Source of the DNA: Adiantum capillus-veneris
Taxonomy: Eukaryota > Streptophyta > Polypodiopsida > Polypodiales > Pteridaceae
Direction of reading: 5' to 3'
Length of the DNA: 64,000 nucleotides
Assembly: GCA_014529385.2 (NCBI GenBank)
Contig: CM043942.1
Span: 8,868,001 to 8,932,000 of the forward strand
In this document: positions 30,349 to 42,764 of the stretch, piece after piece
How positions within the stretch are numbered: the stretch's first letter is position 1
How the letters are laid out: each line of letters opens with the position of its first letter
Notes under the pieces: generated by a model
What the model was told of the DNA's origin: nothing
Database searches by the model: none
Seen by the model: only the letters and a program-made list of their open reading frames with translations
Translations under genes and position numbers: made by a program

Positions 30349-31985
30349 AGGCGGCACGGTCTTCTATCCCTGACGCAGCCTCGCCCATTGCACTGCCTGA
30401 CCCAGTCAGAGAGGTCAACCTAGGCGGCCCTGACAACCATCAGCCCATCTTGTTAGCCGCTTGGTTATGGGATCATCCCGCTATACTCGACCAGGTAATC
30501 TCTTTCATGCACTCTTTCAAGGATGTGTTTGCCTGGTCTTACCACGATTTGGAGGGAATTCCAGCAGAGCTAGGAGTCCACACAATTCCTCTGGTTGAGG
30601 GGGCTAAGCAAGTCAGAGGAAGGGCTTACAAACTGAATCCCAAATATGCAGAAGCAGTCAAAATCGAGTTGGAGAAAATGCAAGAAGCAGGTATTATTGT
30701 ACCAGTAGAGCACTCATAATGGTTGTCTCCTATGGTTATTGCCCCAAAGAAGCAGTCCAACAAAATTCGAGTTTGCGTCGACTACCGGGCTCTGAATAAG
30801 GTCACAATACCGGATGGATTTCCAACCCCTTTCACTGAGAGAGTCCTCGAAGATGTCGCTGGCCATGTACTGTATAGTTTTATGGACGGGTTCAGTGGCT
30901 ACAATCAGTTAGGAATACATCCCGACGACCAAATCAAAACAGCTTTTGTGACTCCCTGGGGTATTGTCATCTACACTAGAATGTCTTTTGGGCTTAAAAA
31001 TGCACCGCCTTCTTTCAATCGCATAGTATATCTCATCTTTTGTCCCCTGCTTACTGATCACCTTCGCATATTCATGGATGACTTTTCCACCTTCTCGGGT
31101 GCTCAATGTTCGACCCCAGTAGAAAATCTAAAGGAGCATCTTGCTCAACTCTCTGCAGTCTTCCTCAGGTGCAGAGAGGCACGTTTAAAGCTCAATCCGA
31201 ACAAATGTCATTTTTTGGTCACAGAGGGCACACTGTTGGGCCATGTGGTGTCTGCTCAAGGTTTGGCACCTGACCCAGAGAAGATAGTGGCCATCTTGAA
31301 GTTACCTCCTCCCATAAATCCCAAAGGTGTTCAGAGCTTTGTGGGCCACACCGGCTATCATCGCAGGTTTATACGTATGTATGCACAGGTGGCTCAACCA
31401 TTGACCCGGCTCACCAGTGCTGCTGTTCCCTTCCAGTGGTCAACACCTGAGGCCGAAGCATTTGCATACCTCAAAAAACGCCTCACTGAAGCGCCTATTC
31501 TAGTTGCCCCGGATTGGGCCCTACCTTTTCATGTGCATACAGATGCCAGTCTGCTGGCTGTGGGTGCTGTGCTGACTCAGCCTAGCAAAGAGTTCAACTT
31601 GGATCGCCCTGTATATTATGCAAGTCGCCTGCTCAGCAAAGCAGAGCGCAACTATAGCACCACAGAGAGGGAAGGGTTGGCTATAGTGTATGCTCTACAC
31701 AAATTTCGTCACTATTTGCTAGGGGTCCACTTCACAATTATTACTGATCACCATGCCTTGCGCTATCTACTTAATAAGCCACAGGTTGCAGGTCGAGTAT
31801 GGCGATGACTCCTCCTATTCCAAGAGTTTGATTTTGAAGTGGTACTCTGTCCTGGTAAGCATCATGTAATGGCCGACCACCTCTCTCGTATTCACACAGG
31901 TGAAGAAGCTACCGGGATTGCGGATGACTTTCCAGATAGACCCAGAGAAGGCATCCCCACTGCAAAAGAGGAGATTGCTGTTGAA
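30349..31985 (+). pseudogene. Reverse transcriptase and RNase H
   Basis: Reads LLAAWLWDHPAIL..., GRAYKLNPKYAEAV, then TAA at 30717-30719, WLSPMVIAPKK, IRVCVDYRALNKVTI, FMDGFSGYNQ, FGLKNAPPSFNR and the catalytic box FMDDF (YVDD equivalent, near 31070). RNase H from about 31530 has HTDASLLAVGAVL, YSTTEREGLAIVYAL and ITDHHALRYLL. TGA at 31806-31808 (LLLFQEFDF follows) and a frame change near 31990 before integrase. Without these changes it would be one polyprotein with the protease. Confidence 0.9.
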
Positions 31986-33174
31986 GTCCAGGCCTTTCAC
32001 TCTGATTGGGGGCCAGCTCTACAAATCGGGACCAGATGGTGTTCTGAAGCGTTGTGTCTCGCCTCATGAGGTGGAGCATATTCTGGAGGATGCCCACAAT
32101 GGTCCCACTGGTGGCCATTACCCTAGTCACATCACTGCCCAGAAGATTCTACAGAGTGGTCTATGGTGGCCCTACGTTTTTAAGGATGCAATAGCATATT
32201 CTAAGGGTTGTGATGTGTGCCAGCGCTGTGGGCCGAAGCCAAGTAAGCAATTCAACCGTCCTCTGCAGGTTTCGATGGTGTGGCTACCTTTTGAGAGATG
32301 GGGCTTGGACTTTGTGGGTCCAATATATCCCCCGGCTCAACCAGGTAATCGCAAATATCTGATAGTGGCTACAGACTATGCAACAAAGTGGGCAGAGGTA
32401 CTGGCGATAGTAGATTGCACAGAGGTACTGGCGATAGTAGATTGCACTGGCAGTACATTAGCCAAATTTTTATATGAAAATATTTTATGCAGATTTGGAT
32501 GTCCCTTAGAGATCACCAGTGATAGGGGCAGTCATTTTGTGAATGACATGATCTCAAATTTGCTGGCCAATTACAAGATTTTTCATCGCAAGTCGTGCTC
32601 TTATTACCCTAGAGCCAATGGGCAGGCCGAGAGCACCAACAAGGTTCTGATCGCCCTACTGAGGAAAGCATGTCATCTCCATCCAGCATCGTGGGCTCAA
32701 GCTGTGCACGGCACTCTTTGGGCATACCGTACATCTTTCAAAGCAACAACGAATCAAACGCCTTTTCAACTCGCTTTTCGTTTGGAAGCCATAGCTCCAT
32801 TTGAGTTCAACTCCAGATCCCCTAGGGTGGGCAGTCTGCGTGCAAGTTGGGGCATGGAATTTGCTTCTACATCCCGTCTCACCTTATTGGATGAAAGCCG
32901 CCGTTTAGCTTCACATGCTCTGCAAGCGGAGCAACTTCGTCGCAAAGCGTGGCATGATTGCCACCTCAGAAAGCCGAAAATAACGCAAGGCACACTAGTG
33001 CTGCTCTATCAGGCAAAATATTTGAAAAAAGCAAAGAATCTGGTTCCAGCTTGGCAAGGGCCCTTCAGAGTACAGGAGATTTTGCCACAGGGGGCTGTTT
33101 AGTTAGTCACTTTGGATGGCGTTCCTTTGCCACTAGTAAATGGCTCCAGAATCAAGTGCTATCACTCCTCTGAG
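31985..33174 (+). pseudogene. Integrase
   Basis: Zinc-binding H..H..CDVCQRC (near 32060-32230). Catalytic triad: Asp in GLDFVGP, Asp in TSDRGSHF and Glu in GQAESTNK. GTLWAYRTSFKATTNQTPFQL follows. A 27-bp in-frame tandem duplication (about 32393-32446) repeats EVLAIVDCT between the first and second catalytic Asp. TAG at 33100-33102, after which the frame continues LVTLDGVPLPLVNGSRIKCY to TAA at about 33174. No chromodomain seen. Confidence 0.9.
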
Positions 33175-34660
33175 TAAACTGAGTAAAGGGTCTGCAACTA
33201 TTCCGCTCTGTAGGTTCTATGTCCCATCTCTCTCCTCCCCAATATCTTTCCATCAGAACGGATGTTTTGTTACTGTCACAGTTCTGCTCTCCTCCCCACT
33301 AGCTTTCCACCAGAATGGATGTTCTGTTACTGTCTAGGTTTCTACTGTCTGTAAGTTTCCGCCTTTCCTCTAAGATATCTTTTCTCCACTAAGTCCTGGT
33401 AATTGGGTATTATCGAGAACTTCTACAGTTCAGTCACTCCTCTAATTGTTTCTATTCTCAGTGTTATTTGCGATTAAGTATTAAGGTCCTTTCAGTTAAG
33501 CTTTCAGTCAAGCTTCTCGTTGGAGTGGGTTTGTTCAGTTTGAAAAGTGGAATCTGCTTGGGGACTCTGCTTAGATGGCGATTTTTACAGTGAACAAGGT
33601 GTAGTCAAGGATTTGATGAGACTCCCAATGCAATACTGTCTATGGGAAGAATATCAAAGACCTCTTGATTCCAATAGCAGCAAAAACCTTTGGTGCCATT
33701 AAAATTTCAATTTTGCTGCAGGAACCTTAATCTACTAATACCCTTCTTATCTGGAGTCAAAATTGCTCTCTCCTTGTATATCCTTGGAGTCAAAATTGCC
33801 CTCTCTTTGTATCTGCTCGAACTTTGTACCTGCTCAAAAATTATCCTCTCGTTGTATCTACTAACACTTTGTACCTTCTCTTCGCATCTGTTAACATGTT
33901 AACACTATGTACCTGCTCATGCTCCTAAGCCATTAACCGACCATAGTCTCCCAACCCCTCGCCCTACCTAAACCTTGCTGCTCGTCCCTACCTCACTTAA
34001 ACCCCCTCTCGCCCCCTACCCTCTCCCACACCCCCTCTCGCCCCTACCCTCACTTAAACCCCCTCTCGCCCCTATCCTCCCCTCTCGCCCCCTACCCTCT
34101 CCCAGCACCCCCTCGCCCCTACCCTCTCCCACACCCCCTCTCTCCCCTATCCTCTCCCACACCCCCTCTCGCCCCTATCCTCCCCTCTTGCCCCTACCCT
34201 CTCCCACACCCCCTCTCGCCCCTATCCTCCCCTCTTGCCCCCTACCCTCTCCCAGCACCCCCTCTCGCCCCTATCCTCCCCTCTCGCCCCTACCCTCTCC
34301 CACACCCCCTCTCGCCCCTATCCTCCCCTCGCCCCCTACCCTCTCCCAGCACCCCCTCTCGCCCCTATCCTCTCCTCTCGCCCTACCCTCTCCCAGCACC
34401 CACTCTCGCCCCTACCCTACCCTCTCGCCCTACCCTCTCTCAGCACCCTCTCGCCCTACCCTCTAAAAGTTCACATTCGCCCCTACCCTTTACCCCTGCC
34501 CTACTCTGGTTCGAATTTACCCCTAGCCTAAATTAGTCGCCCCAGCCTAAATCGTTTTGCAGAAATAATCCAACTTGGTCTGCATCTGACATCTGACTGC
34601 TTTCCCATCACTTGGCTACTCAGCGGCTCTGTTTGGCTCTGTTTGTCATCCTACCTCACC
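33175..34660 (+). other. Non-coding spacer of the Athila/Tat-like element with a C-rich tandem array
   Basis: 33175-33955 has no supported gene; some words are duplicated (TTTCCATCAGAACGGATG and a close copy near 33245 and 33300; a GGAGTCAAAATTGC pair near 33755 and 33786). From about 33956 to 34470 runs a pyrimidine-only array of CTCTCGCCCCTATCC, CTCCCACACCCC and CTCCCAGCACCCC words. Tat-lineage elements are known to carry tandem arrays at this place. Confidence 0.75.
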
Positions 34661-36610
34661 ATGGCAGGGGGTAGCAAGCAACAGCAAGAAGGAAGTAGCA
34701 AGAAAAAGGTAGAGTTGAAGAGGAGGAAAGCTCTGGTTGAAGAATCAGAGAGCGAAGCAGATGAAGCATCTGCAAGCAGCAGCAGCCATGACATAGATGA
34801 CTTTACCTCCAGTGACCCAAGTGATGAGAGCTACAAAGCAGACTCAGCAGCATTTGATGATTCAGATGTAAATTCCGAGTCAAGTGCTTCCAGTGATTAG
34901 GAGGAACATTCAAAGGTGGCTCAGAAAAAAGAAAAGCAGCAAATCATCACTCATGAAATCAAGAGGCCTGCTTCTTCAAAAAATCGCACAGCATTCTCAT
35001 TACATTTTCATATGCAGCAACCTCGACCATCTCTCAGTGAGGTGTTTTCGATTCCTCAGCTACGGACTCTGGGCCTCACAACATTGGCTGATGAAAATTT
35101 ACTTGATACTGTTCCGGCAGAACTGATACATCAACTGTTGAAAAACTTTCCAAAGGTCCGGGGCCACAAGCTAACAGCTACAAGGCTTGGCCATGCCATG
35201 GGTATGACCAACTTTCCAGCTGTGAAGTCTACTACTCGCACTTTCTCTTTGTTGTCCAAGGATGCGACAATTCAAGCATGTCAAGAGCTATTGAGCTCGG
35301 ATCACCCAAATTATGAGCGAAACAAACGGCTTCTCGCAATCTTCAGGTATTACTTTCTGGCTCGGGATGCCAAAGAAGACAAGGTACAAACAGATATTCT
35401 CACTACATTCTCTCACTGCGACGGGCTATACTGTTTAATCCACACTATCCCATGTGGATTCCACCAAATTCTCTTCAGCTCTTTGCAGTATAGGGCTAAA
35501 AGATTTCGGGCCCAAGTGTAGTCTGTGCAGTTAACTTTTAAATGTTTTGCAGCACCTCTCTTGGCATGGATCATAAACATACCTATTAACATAAATGAAG
35601 TGGATGAGGAACAGGGAACCTCGAAAGGGAAAAGGAAAACCGTGAGCATGCAGGTTGACCCCACAGTCACCAAGAAAAAGAAGATCAAGGCGAAAGTGGT
35701 GAAGGATACAGTGAAGTCTCTACTCTCCTTGCAAGTTTATGAGAGCCAGCAGACTAGGGTACATCTTCAGCGTCATACGTCTACTTCTACACCTGGTTGT
35801 GCTGTGTCGGCACCAGTGTCTACTGCTGCTCCTCAGGACAGGATGGTCACTTCACCCATACAGGATCCTCTTCCTTCTTCTCCCATCTTCACTCATACAC
35901 CGGTCAACATATCACTCGCTCCACCTACAACAACAATCTCCGAGGCACCTACTACACCAAGTATCCCTACTTCTAGCTCGCCGGTTGTGCCACCAACTGC
36001 ACCTACTTCTAGCTCGCCGGCAGTGCCGCATGTGCGCCCTCCAGCGTCACATCCATCTGAGGGATCTTCAGGTAGGACCGACTCCACTTCTCTGTTTCAG
36101 CTTTCAGAGAAGTTGCTTTAGGACTCCAGAGCTGCTATTGCCACCATCGAGCTAGGCGCGGAGCAGCTAGCTGCAACCCACCAGCATCACTCCGCCACAT
36201 ACGCAGCTATGGAGGCATCCCTGCGAGTTGCCGAGAGTGCCATCGCAGATCGAGATGCAATGATTTTTGCACTACAGCAGGCATTGAAGATAAAGTCGAG
36301 GATTATTGATGACCTAAAAGCACAGGTGCACGGATTTCAAGAAATGCTTATGTATGATAATAGGCCTACCCAGGCTCCTGTGGGATATGGGTGGACTGGG
36401 CCAGGGATACAGGTCCAGAATCCAGCAGGCTTTGCAGCGCCAGCAGGTCTCTCTCAGCCCTCTCAGCAGTTCATGGGACACTACCCAGCAGGTCCCTCTC
36501 AGCCCTCTCAGCAGTTCATGGGACACTACCCACAGCCCCAGTTCCAGTACTTCACTCAGGGGTCTCAGGTCCAGATGCCACATGCAGAGCCAGAGTGTTC
36601 CTTGCTGTGA
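34661..36610 (+). pseudogene. Extra 3' ORF of the Athila/Tat-like element (about 649 codons, three TAG)
   Basis: One continuous frame from ATG 34661 to TGA 36608-36610 broken only by TAG at 34898, 35519 and 36119. N-terminus: basic (KKKVELKRRK), then acidic/Ser-rich. Middle: globular segment with PSLSEVFSIPQLRTLGL, HKLTATRLGHAMGM, RNKRLLAIFRYYFLARDAK. Then a basic stretch, a Pro/Thr/Ser-rich linker, a predicted helix (AAMEASLRVAESAIADRDAM) and a Gln/Pro/Gly-rich tail with a direct repeat (PSQQFMGHYP twice). Position is that of the env-like ORF of Athila, but I see no signal peptide or membrane segment. Function unknown. Confidence 0.7.
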
Positions 36611-36941
36611 CGGTGTTGCTGGTGCACATCGCCATGGTTGCGTTACTAGGCGTCCGGAGTTCACTTCAGGGCAGGTGCTCCCATCCGTTGTGCAGCAGAT
36701 GGCTGCTACAACCACAGGAAACCAGGTTACGCAAAGCACAGTACAACAACCACATAGTTACACTATCGATCTGATGGCTCCTCCCGATCCGGATACTTCT
36801 GGAGCAGCAGTGGCGACGACACTTTCCCTTGGGTGACAGGACTGTGCTCTTACCCCACCTTTCATTGTACATATAGTTACTTTTGCAGTTTCATTCAGTT
36901 TTGGCTCACCGAGATGGTGACAAGTCTTGTGGCGGGCAACC

Positions 36942-37512
36942 TGTAGCAGGCTACAGTGTCACTTCACAAGATAGGCAGTTGGACAGTTAGCTACAGTTGG
37001 TCTGGTTCACACTGGACGAGCCCTTTGGGCTGGGAGTGACACGTGGCAGGGTACATACGGTGGTCTAGTGGACATCGTGGCCAGGTCACCACCACCACTC
37101 AGTTTGGAGATAGACTTAGCTGGCTGGATATTTATGGGCCGTTGGTGGCTCTTATGGTTGTACATATGAGTAGTCATTTGGGGCAGTTCTATCTTATCGT
37201 GCACGTAGACGTCTAGGTCGAGTCTTACACAGAGCACTGCTTCACCATCCATGCACATCTGAGCCTCGACACCCCATTTGTACCTGTGAGTCCTGGGTTG
37301 GAGCTGAGTGTGCTGCCAAGCCAGAGTCTGTACATGGTTCTTTGAGCTAGCCGAGTCCATATGTTCTGGTCTACTGCCGTGTCTCTGTTGTTATCCATTG
37401 TTTCTGTGTTTCATTCTGTTTGAGAGTTTCTATTTGTTGAGTGAGATTGTCACGCACATTGCACTGAGGGACACCCACACTGTAGAGAGCACGACACATT
37501 ATCCGCGCTACA
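36942..37512 (+). repeat. 3' LTR of the Athila/Tat-like element
   Basis: 571 bp, TGTAGCAGG to GCGCTACA, followed by CCAAC. Preceded by GTGGCGGGCAACC, a weak purine-rich tract. Confidence 0.95.
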
Positions 37513-37517
37513 CCAAC

Positions 37518-39776
37518 CGAGAAAGCCACTGTCTTTCTCCAGTTGATCAGTGCGCCCGATGCACAACAGAAGGTCTCCAGAGCCTGCTCACATCTGTGAA
37601 GATTGGCCTCCTGGCCTTCTAAGTACAAAGCTGAGTCATCGGCAAACTCAGCGTCCAGTAGCTCCTCTCCCCGAATAGGGAGTGCTAAGCCCCGAAGACC
37701 AACTTGTGACACCAAAAATCTGCTCATCGCCTCCGCATAGAACAAAAAGAGAAAGGGGGCAAGAGGACAGCCATGTCTGACCGAGCGTGTGAGCATGAAG
37801 CGCTCACCTCTCCCCCTTGCCAAAAGCACCTGACTGTGAGCCTGTCTGTACAAAGCTGACACCCCTCTGATCCAAGCATCTGAGAAGCCCATCCTGCAAA
37901 GAGTGCCCTCTAGAAAGTCCCAGTCAACTCAGTCGTAGGCCTTCTCAAAATCGAGAAGAAGAATCACAAGGTCCTCACCACGGAGCCGTGCCAGGGCAGA
38001 AGCCTCCCAAAAAGTAAAGATGTTGTCAAGGATACTGCGTTCCTTGACAAAACCTGTCTGAGTCCCATGTATAAGGCTCTCTAAAAGTGGCTGAATCCTC
38101 AAACTCAGAGCCTTGGTGAGAATTTTGTAGGCTGAGTTGAGGATGGTGATGGGGCGCCAGTGTCGAATCTCATCCAAGGAGCCACCCTCCTTGGGAATGA
38201 GGTAGATCAGGCCCTCACTCATGCTGTCAGGCATCACTCCTGTGTGCAAAATGTACTGAAAAGCACTACAAAGATCTGGGCCAAGCAAGTCCCAGTACTC
38301 CAAGAAAAAGCTGGGAGTCAACCCATCCTCACCTGGACAGCTACCACGAGGGAGGGCCCTCAGAGCTGTGTGCAGCTCCTCAAGCTGAAGTGGCATCTCT
38401 AGCCTCTGGCGCATCTCCTCTGTCACAAGACATGGCATTTGTGCCCAAACCTGCTCCCTGCATGCATCCTGCCGCTCTGACTGAGGCTCAGCGTTGACAG
38501 TAACTCACGGTAAAAGTCAGTAGCGACTGCACGCATATCCTTGGGCTCACAAGCAACTGACCCATCGGGCCTCCTCAACTGACTGACCTTGGCATGCGAA
38601 TGTCGAGGCCCCACTGTCTCAAAAAAAGCACCAGTCACTCTGTCACCCACCTGAGTCCACTGAGATGCCTGTCGGTGGAAGGCAAACTCATGACGCCTCT
38701 CCTCTATGCTAGCAAGCTCTTGTCGAGCCTGATGTAACTGCTCCTCCACCATGGACTGTCTGGATGCTGCTCCTCTGCAGTGAAGCAATGCCCCGTCTGA
38801 GACGCTGCTCCGCCTCTCTCGCTGCAGCTCGGCGAGCCAGAGACTCCTGAAGAAAAAAGTGGCTAAGCTGAGCTAGGCCTGAGGCCACTCTGTCTGCAGG
38901 TGAATCCTGTCTGTCCATACCCTCTGTCCAGAGAGCCTCTACCCTCTCTCTGAGTGCTGAGTCCAACAAGACCCTCTCAGGGATGCGGAGCATCGTGCGC
39001 CCAATCCTCTGCTTGTCTGCCACTGTGAGGATCACTGGTGCATGGTCCGAGAAGGAAGTCCCTGCCAGGATGCCCACTGAACCCCCCAAGTCACTGAAGT
39101 GGTCACTAGTGTAGAAGCGATCTATCCGCGATAGATTCACTCCTCCCACTCTGCGGTCCGATCTAGAGAAGGCAAGACTGTCTGGGGGCCTCACAAAACC
39201 TGAGTGCTGCCATGTATCCGAGACCCTCAAAGTCATACAAAACCTCTCCCAAGCTGCCAACTCGACTCCATGCACAGTAGCATGGCTGCCACCAATCTTA
39301 TCAGAAGGGTCCTCCAACATGTTGAAGTCCCCTCCTTAACACCAATGATCGGCCTGCGGCAAAGACTCAACAATCTGTGACCAAAACTCTGCACGAGCAC
39401 TCGCCACATTGGGCGCATAGATGTTCAGGAAGCCCACAAGGCCACCCTGAACCTGCATAGTAATCCACTGAGCCCTGCCTGGCACAATAATCCCTCTGCC
39501 TACAATGGCCTGCTGCAATGAGTCCGCAATAGTCATACATACCCCTCCTTGGATGCCTCCAGGTCCAAAAGCAGCTGACCAAAAGGTATCATACCGTCCA
39601 CGCAAAATCTGACCACAACGCCGAATGCGGCTCTCACACAGATGGTGCTTCTAAAGCATAAGGAGATCAATCTCTCCTCCCACAAGGCAACGCTGAAGCT
39701 CCTGACGCAATCGGCCCCGCTGTCGTTGAAACTGGGGCCCACCTAGTGCGTGCACGTTCCATGAGACGATCCTCAT
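37518..39776 (-). pseudogene. L1 ORF2, endonuclease and reverse transcriptase
   Basis: From ATG 39776-39774: MRIVSWNVHALGGPQ opens the endonuclease. Then INIYAPN-like FLNIYAPNVASA, GGDFNML, SRIDRFYTSDHF, SDHAPVIL. RT: PGEDGLTPSFFLEYWDLLG, LIPKEGG, WRPITILNSAYKILTKALS, QTGFVKERSILDNI, LLLDFEKAYD, then TGA (37926-37928, fits CGA to TGA), VRHGCPLAPFLFLFYAEAMS and catalytic AEFADDSALYL. Ends WRKTVAFSVG at the Athila target site and resumes at 26359. A TAG after LLML and a frame change near 38710 also break it. Family role: nicks target DNA and primes reverse transcription. Confidence 0.9.
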
Positions 39777-39883
39777 GGGGAGCGAGAGAGAACAGATGCT
39801 GTCGTAGCAGCAAGATGGGCCATCTTCGAGGCAGGCTTGGATGGGGAGTAATCCGCATCCGAGCGTCCTCTAGATAGGCGTGA

Positions 39884-40776
39884 CTACAGTGAGTGCCTAG
39901 CCCAAGCCCAAGCAGAGCGAGCCGTACGTAACGCAACCTCCTCTGTCCAGGAGTCCTCATGAATGTATACATAGCAAGGCAAACACTGCATATCAACAAA
40001 GAAGTACACCACAATGTGCCTACATCCTGCTGAGTCTGGGGGTGTCACCGCAAACTTGGCCAATGGCCACAAAGTCTGCAACATATTTGTAACTCCAAGT
40101 TCTCCCATGTGATGAGAGAACTCTAAGACCTGTGTATGCAACCATCCCACCACTGAGTCAAGGGACCACTCTGTCTCGGTCCTACCACAGAGGGGGAAGG
40201 AGAAACGAACTGCCGAGTCCAGGGCCTCTGTCCCCCTAGCGGCGAGGAACAAAACATGGACCTTGAAACAGGCTGCCTCATGGTCTGCTGCGGAGTCGCC
40301 GAGAAAATGAGTGAACCCGTAGTCGAAGAATTCCCAGCGGCGTCTGATGTCAATGCTCGTTAGTCCACGAGGGATGGCTGCAAGGGAGGATGTCTGAATC
40401 TGCAGAGGGGGCCGCAAGAAGGGCTGACCCTCTCGCGCTAGGCGACTCGTGGCAAAGGCGCTGCCAAGAGATCTCCTAGCCGCCGGAGAGGGACCAATCT
40501 CCTGAGTCGACTGAGGAACTGGAGCAGGAGGAGGAGAGGGAGCTGGGGAGAGTGGAAGAGAAGAGGGGCGGGATGGGGCGACAGAGGTAGAGGGGCGGGG
40601 TGGAGAGGCGACGGGAGCAGAAGGCGGGGAGGAGGAGGCAAAGGGAGGGAACTCTGGGGGGGGGGGGGGGGAGCGACTGTCGAGGGAGAAGCGGAGGTGG
40701 AGGCTGGCGTAGGGATCTCCTCGTGCTCGAGAGGACCAAAACGGTTCCCCGTGGGAACCCACTGCTGCTGAGTAGG
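39884..40776 (-). pseudogene. L1 ORF1, C-terminal part
   Basis: Open frame of about 290 residues. The N-side is a Pro/Ser-rich linker including a Pro run coded by 16 G at 40656-40671. The C-side (SIDIRRRWEFFDYGFTHFLG...EDSWTEEVALRTARSAWAWARHSL) is a globular segment I do not recognise. Continuous with 48250-49147 once the LARD-like element is removed. TAG stop at 39884-39886, 108 bases before the ORF2 ATG. Confidence 0.75.
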
Positions 40777-40781
40777 CACCT

Positions 40782-42764
40782 TGTCACAAACGGGAGCGCA
40801 TAACAATATAAAATACATTCGGATAAATAGGATTTATCACTTATTACTGAAGCCAAAGGATATAGAGAGAAATAAATAGAGAGAGAGATAGAGAGTGAGA
40901 AGATCGACACAGTACTGGGGACTAGAAGATGGGTTGGTCCCCCCCCCGTAATAGTATCTTTATTACTGAGGAGAAGTCTATACAAGCACTTGAACCGAAC
41001 GTATTACCACGTTCGTTCTAGAATAAGACTTGATGGTTCCCGGAAGCCTCAGCTTCCGATTCCTAGGGCAAAACCCTATTCCAAGGAACTTCCGTTCTTT
41101 ATTCCAATTCCTCGAGAATCAAGGTTCTCGCCTCTAGATCTCACCTTCCAGACTCAGGGCATGGCATCCCTGCAACTCTTTTCCAACTCTCGTTCTAGAG
41201 TCCTCTTCCCACAGAACAACTCTGCTTTCCTGGACACGAAGTCCTTACTTGGGAATCCCAACTTCCGGATCACAACATGAGAGACTACCTCTCTCCGATC
41301 CGTGGATCTACTTCCCAAACTCGGGTACGAAACCCTTGGGCTGATCTGGCTCTAGTTCCTCAGAGCGCTTTTCTCCTGCAGAGGCTCATACCTTCCTCTG
41401 CTCCTACTCCCTCACTAAGAGGAAGTACACCTGCAAACAAATACTCAGAGTTCATAACATGAAAATCGTTACCTTCAAAGTCTCGACGCTCGAAACACAG
41501 TTCTCGAAAAGCAATTCCCCGGAAGAGATCTCTCCATAGAAAATCCTCTCTTCCAATCCTACACACAAAAGAGGTGTGTTCTTGCTGCTCGGGTTCCTTC
41601 TCGTAAATCAGCCCCGTCTACGACGTTTATGGGCTGAAAACAGAGAAAAACAGCAACTTGTCGTGATGGAAACACGCTTCATAGGCACTTCTTCGCGAGG
41701 AAACTATCGCACTGGGTCTTGGCGACATCTGGTACACTTGGGGCAGCCATGGGCATCACCGGCAACGTCTTCTTTACGGCTGAAATCTGCAGCAGCATCT
41801 CCTCCTTGCCGAGATTGGTCTTCCCCTCTGAGTGAGCGCATGTGATGCTTTTATAACGGGCACGAATAGTTGCTCGCGTAGAGATCGCGGCCGTTTTTTT
41901 TTGTTTTTTTTTGTTTTTTTGTTTTTTTTTCCTGTTCTGCCAGAAAAAGAGAGAGAAAACGCTGGCTGATCTGTTGCCTTATTTATCAGATGGCTGCCCA
42001 CTTATTAAGTGGGCGGTCGGCGTATTTTAAAAATAGTTTGAACCTGCCCAAAAACTCAATAAAACCTTATAAGTTAAAAACAATGCTTTCACAGCACTTC
42101 CCAGGAGTCCCTGGTTGCAATCACATGCACAGTTGCAATGTAGACATAGACTTCCTCGCGGGAAAGCATCTGCTTTCCCGAAAAGCAATCCCGTTTTCTC
42201 AAAAAGCATCTGTTTTTCCTCAAAGTTTTCTCTGAACCCATCTTCATTCAAGTGCTTGCTTTTTCCTTGTGCACAATTCTAACACAGTTCGGAATTTCCT
42301 CCCGACTATGGATATTCCCTTTCCGATGCACCCGTCACCCACCTTGTGACGCATCAGGAATACCCATCACCTAGTCCTTTCCTACCGAACTTACGGTACA
42401 ATCTCCTTCACGATGCTCTATGTCACCCATCCTATGACGCATGAGAGATGTCCGTTCCCGGATGGTCGGATACTTCTTCCCGATGCTCCCTGTCACCCAT
42501 TCGATGTGACGCATCAGAAGTACCCGTTCCTGGTGGTCTTACAGATATTCCCTTTCACAGTGCTCCCGTCATTACTCTGAATGACGCACTAGGAATATTC
42601 TGTACTCGGATGTCTCCAGTGAGAAAAACCCTCTCACTTAAAATTCCAATAATTCATTTAGAATTATTTTTCCTTGGTGTTCCAAGCGAGAAAACCCTCT
42701 CACTTATAAATCCAATAATTCATTTAGAATTATTTTTCTGTCAAATAAAGCCAATTTGGCAACA
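40782..42764 (-). repeat. 3' LTR of LARD-like element 2
   Basis: 1983 bp, TGTCACAAACGGG to TTTGGCAACA on plus. Contains a poly(T)-rich stretch at 41894-41930 and the TGACGCAT repeats near 42330-42590. Confidence 0.93.

Larger units (their letters stand above)
26365..37512 (+). mobile_element. Athila/Tat-like Ty3 LTR retrotransposon with extra 3' ORF
   Basis: 11.1 kb. LTRs of 571 bp each (26365-26935 and 36942-37512), start TGTAGCAGG and end GCGCTACA, target duplication CCAAC (26360-26364 and 37513-37517). Order gag, protease, RT, RNase H, integrase (Ty3 order), then a C-rich array and an additional ORF of about 650 codons before the 3' LTR. About a dozen LTR differences by eye, near 2 percent, so young, yet about ten in-frame stops and one 17-bp duplication have disabled it. 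The lineage is tentative. Confidence 0.9.

Noticed and set aside
33975-34531. Pro/Leu/Ser-rich open frames over the C-rich array
   Set aside because: Low-complexity translation present in three frames.
34661-36610. Calling the extra ORF a viral-type envelope
   Set aside because: No signal peptide, membrane segment or glycoprotein features; only its position resembles env-like ORFs.
36942-37512. Open frame overlapping the 3' LTR on the minus strand
   Set aside because: The same frame occurs in the 5' LTR and carries no domain; shadow of the LTR.
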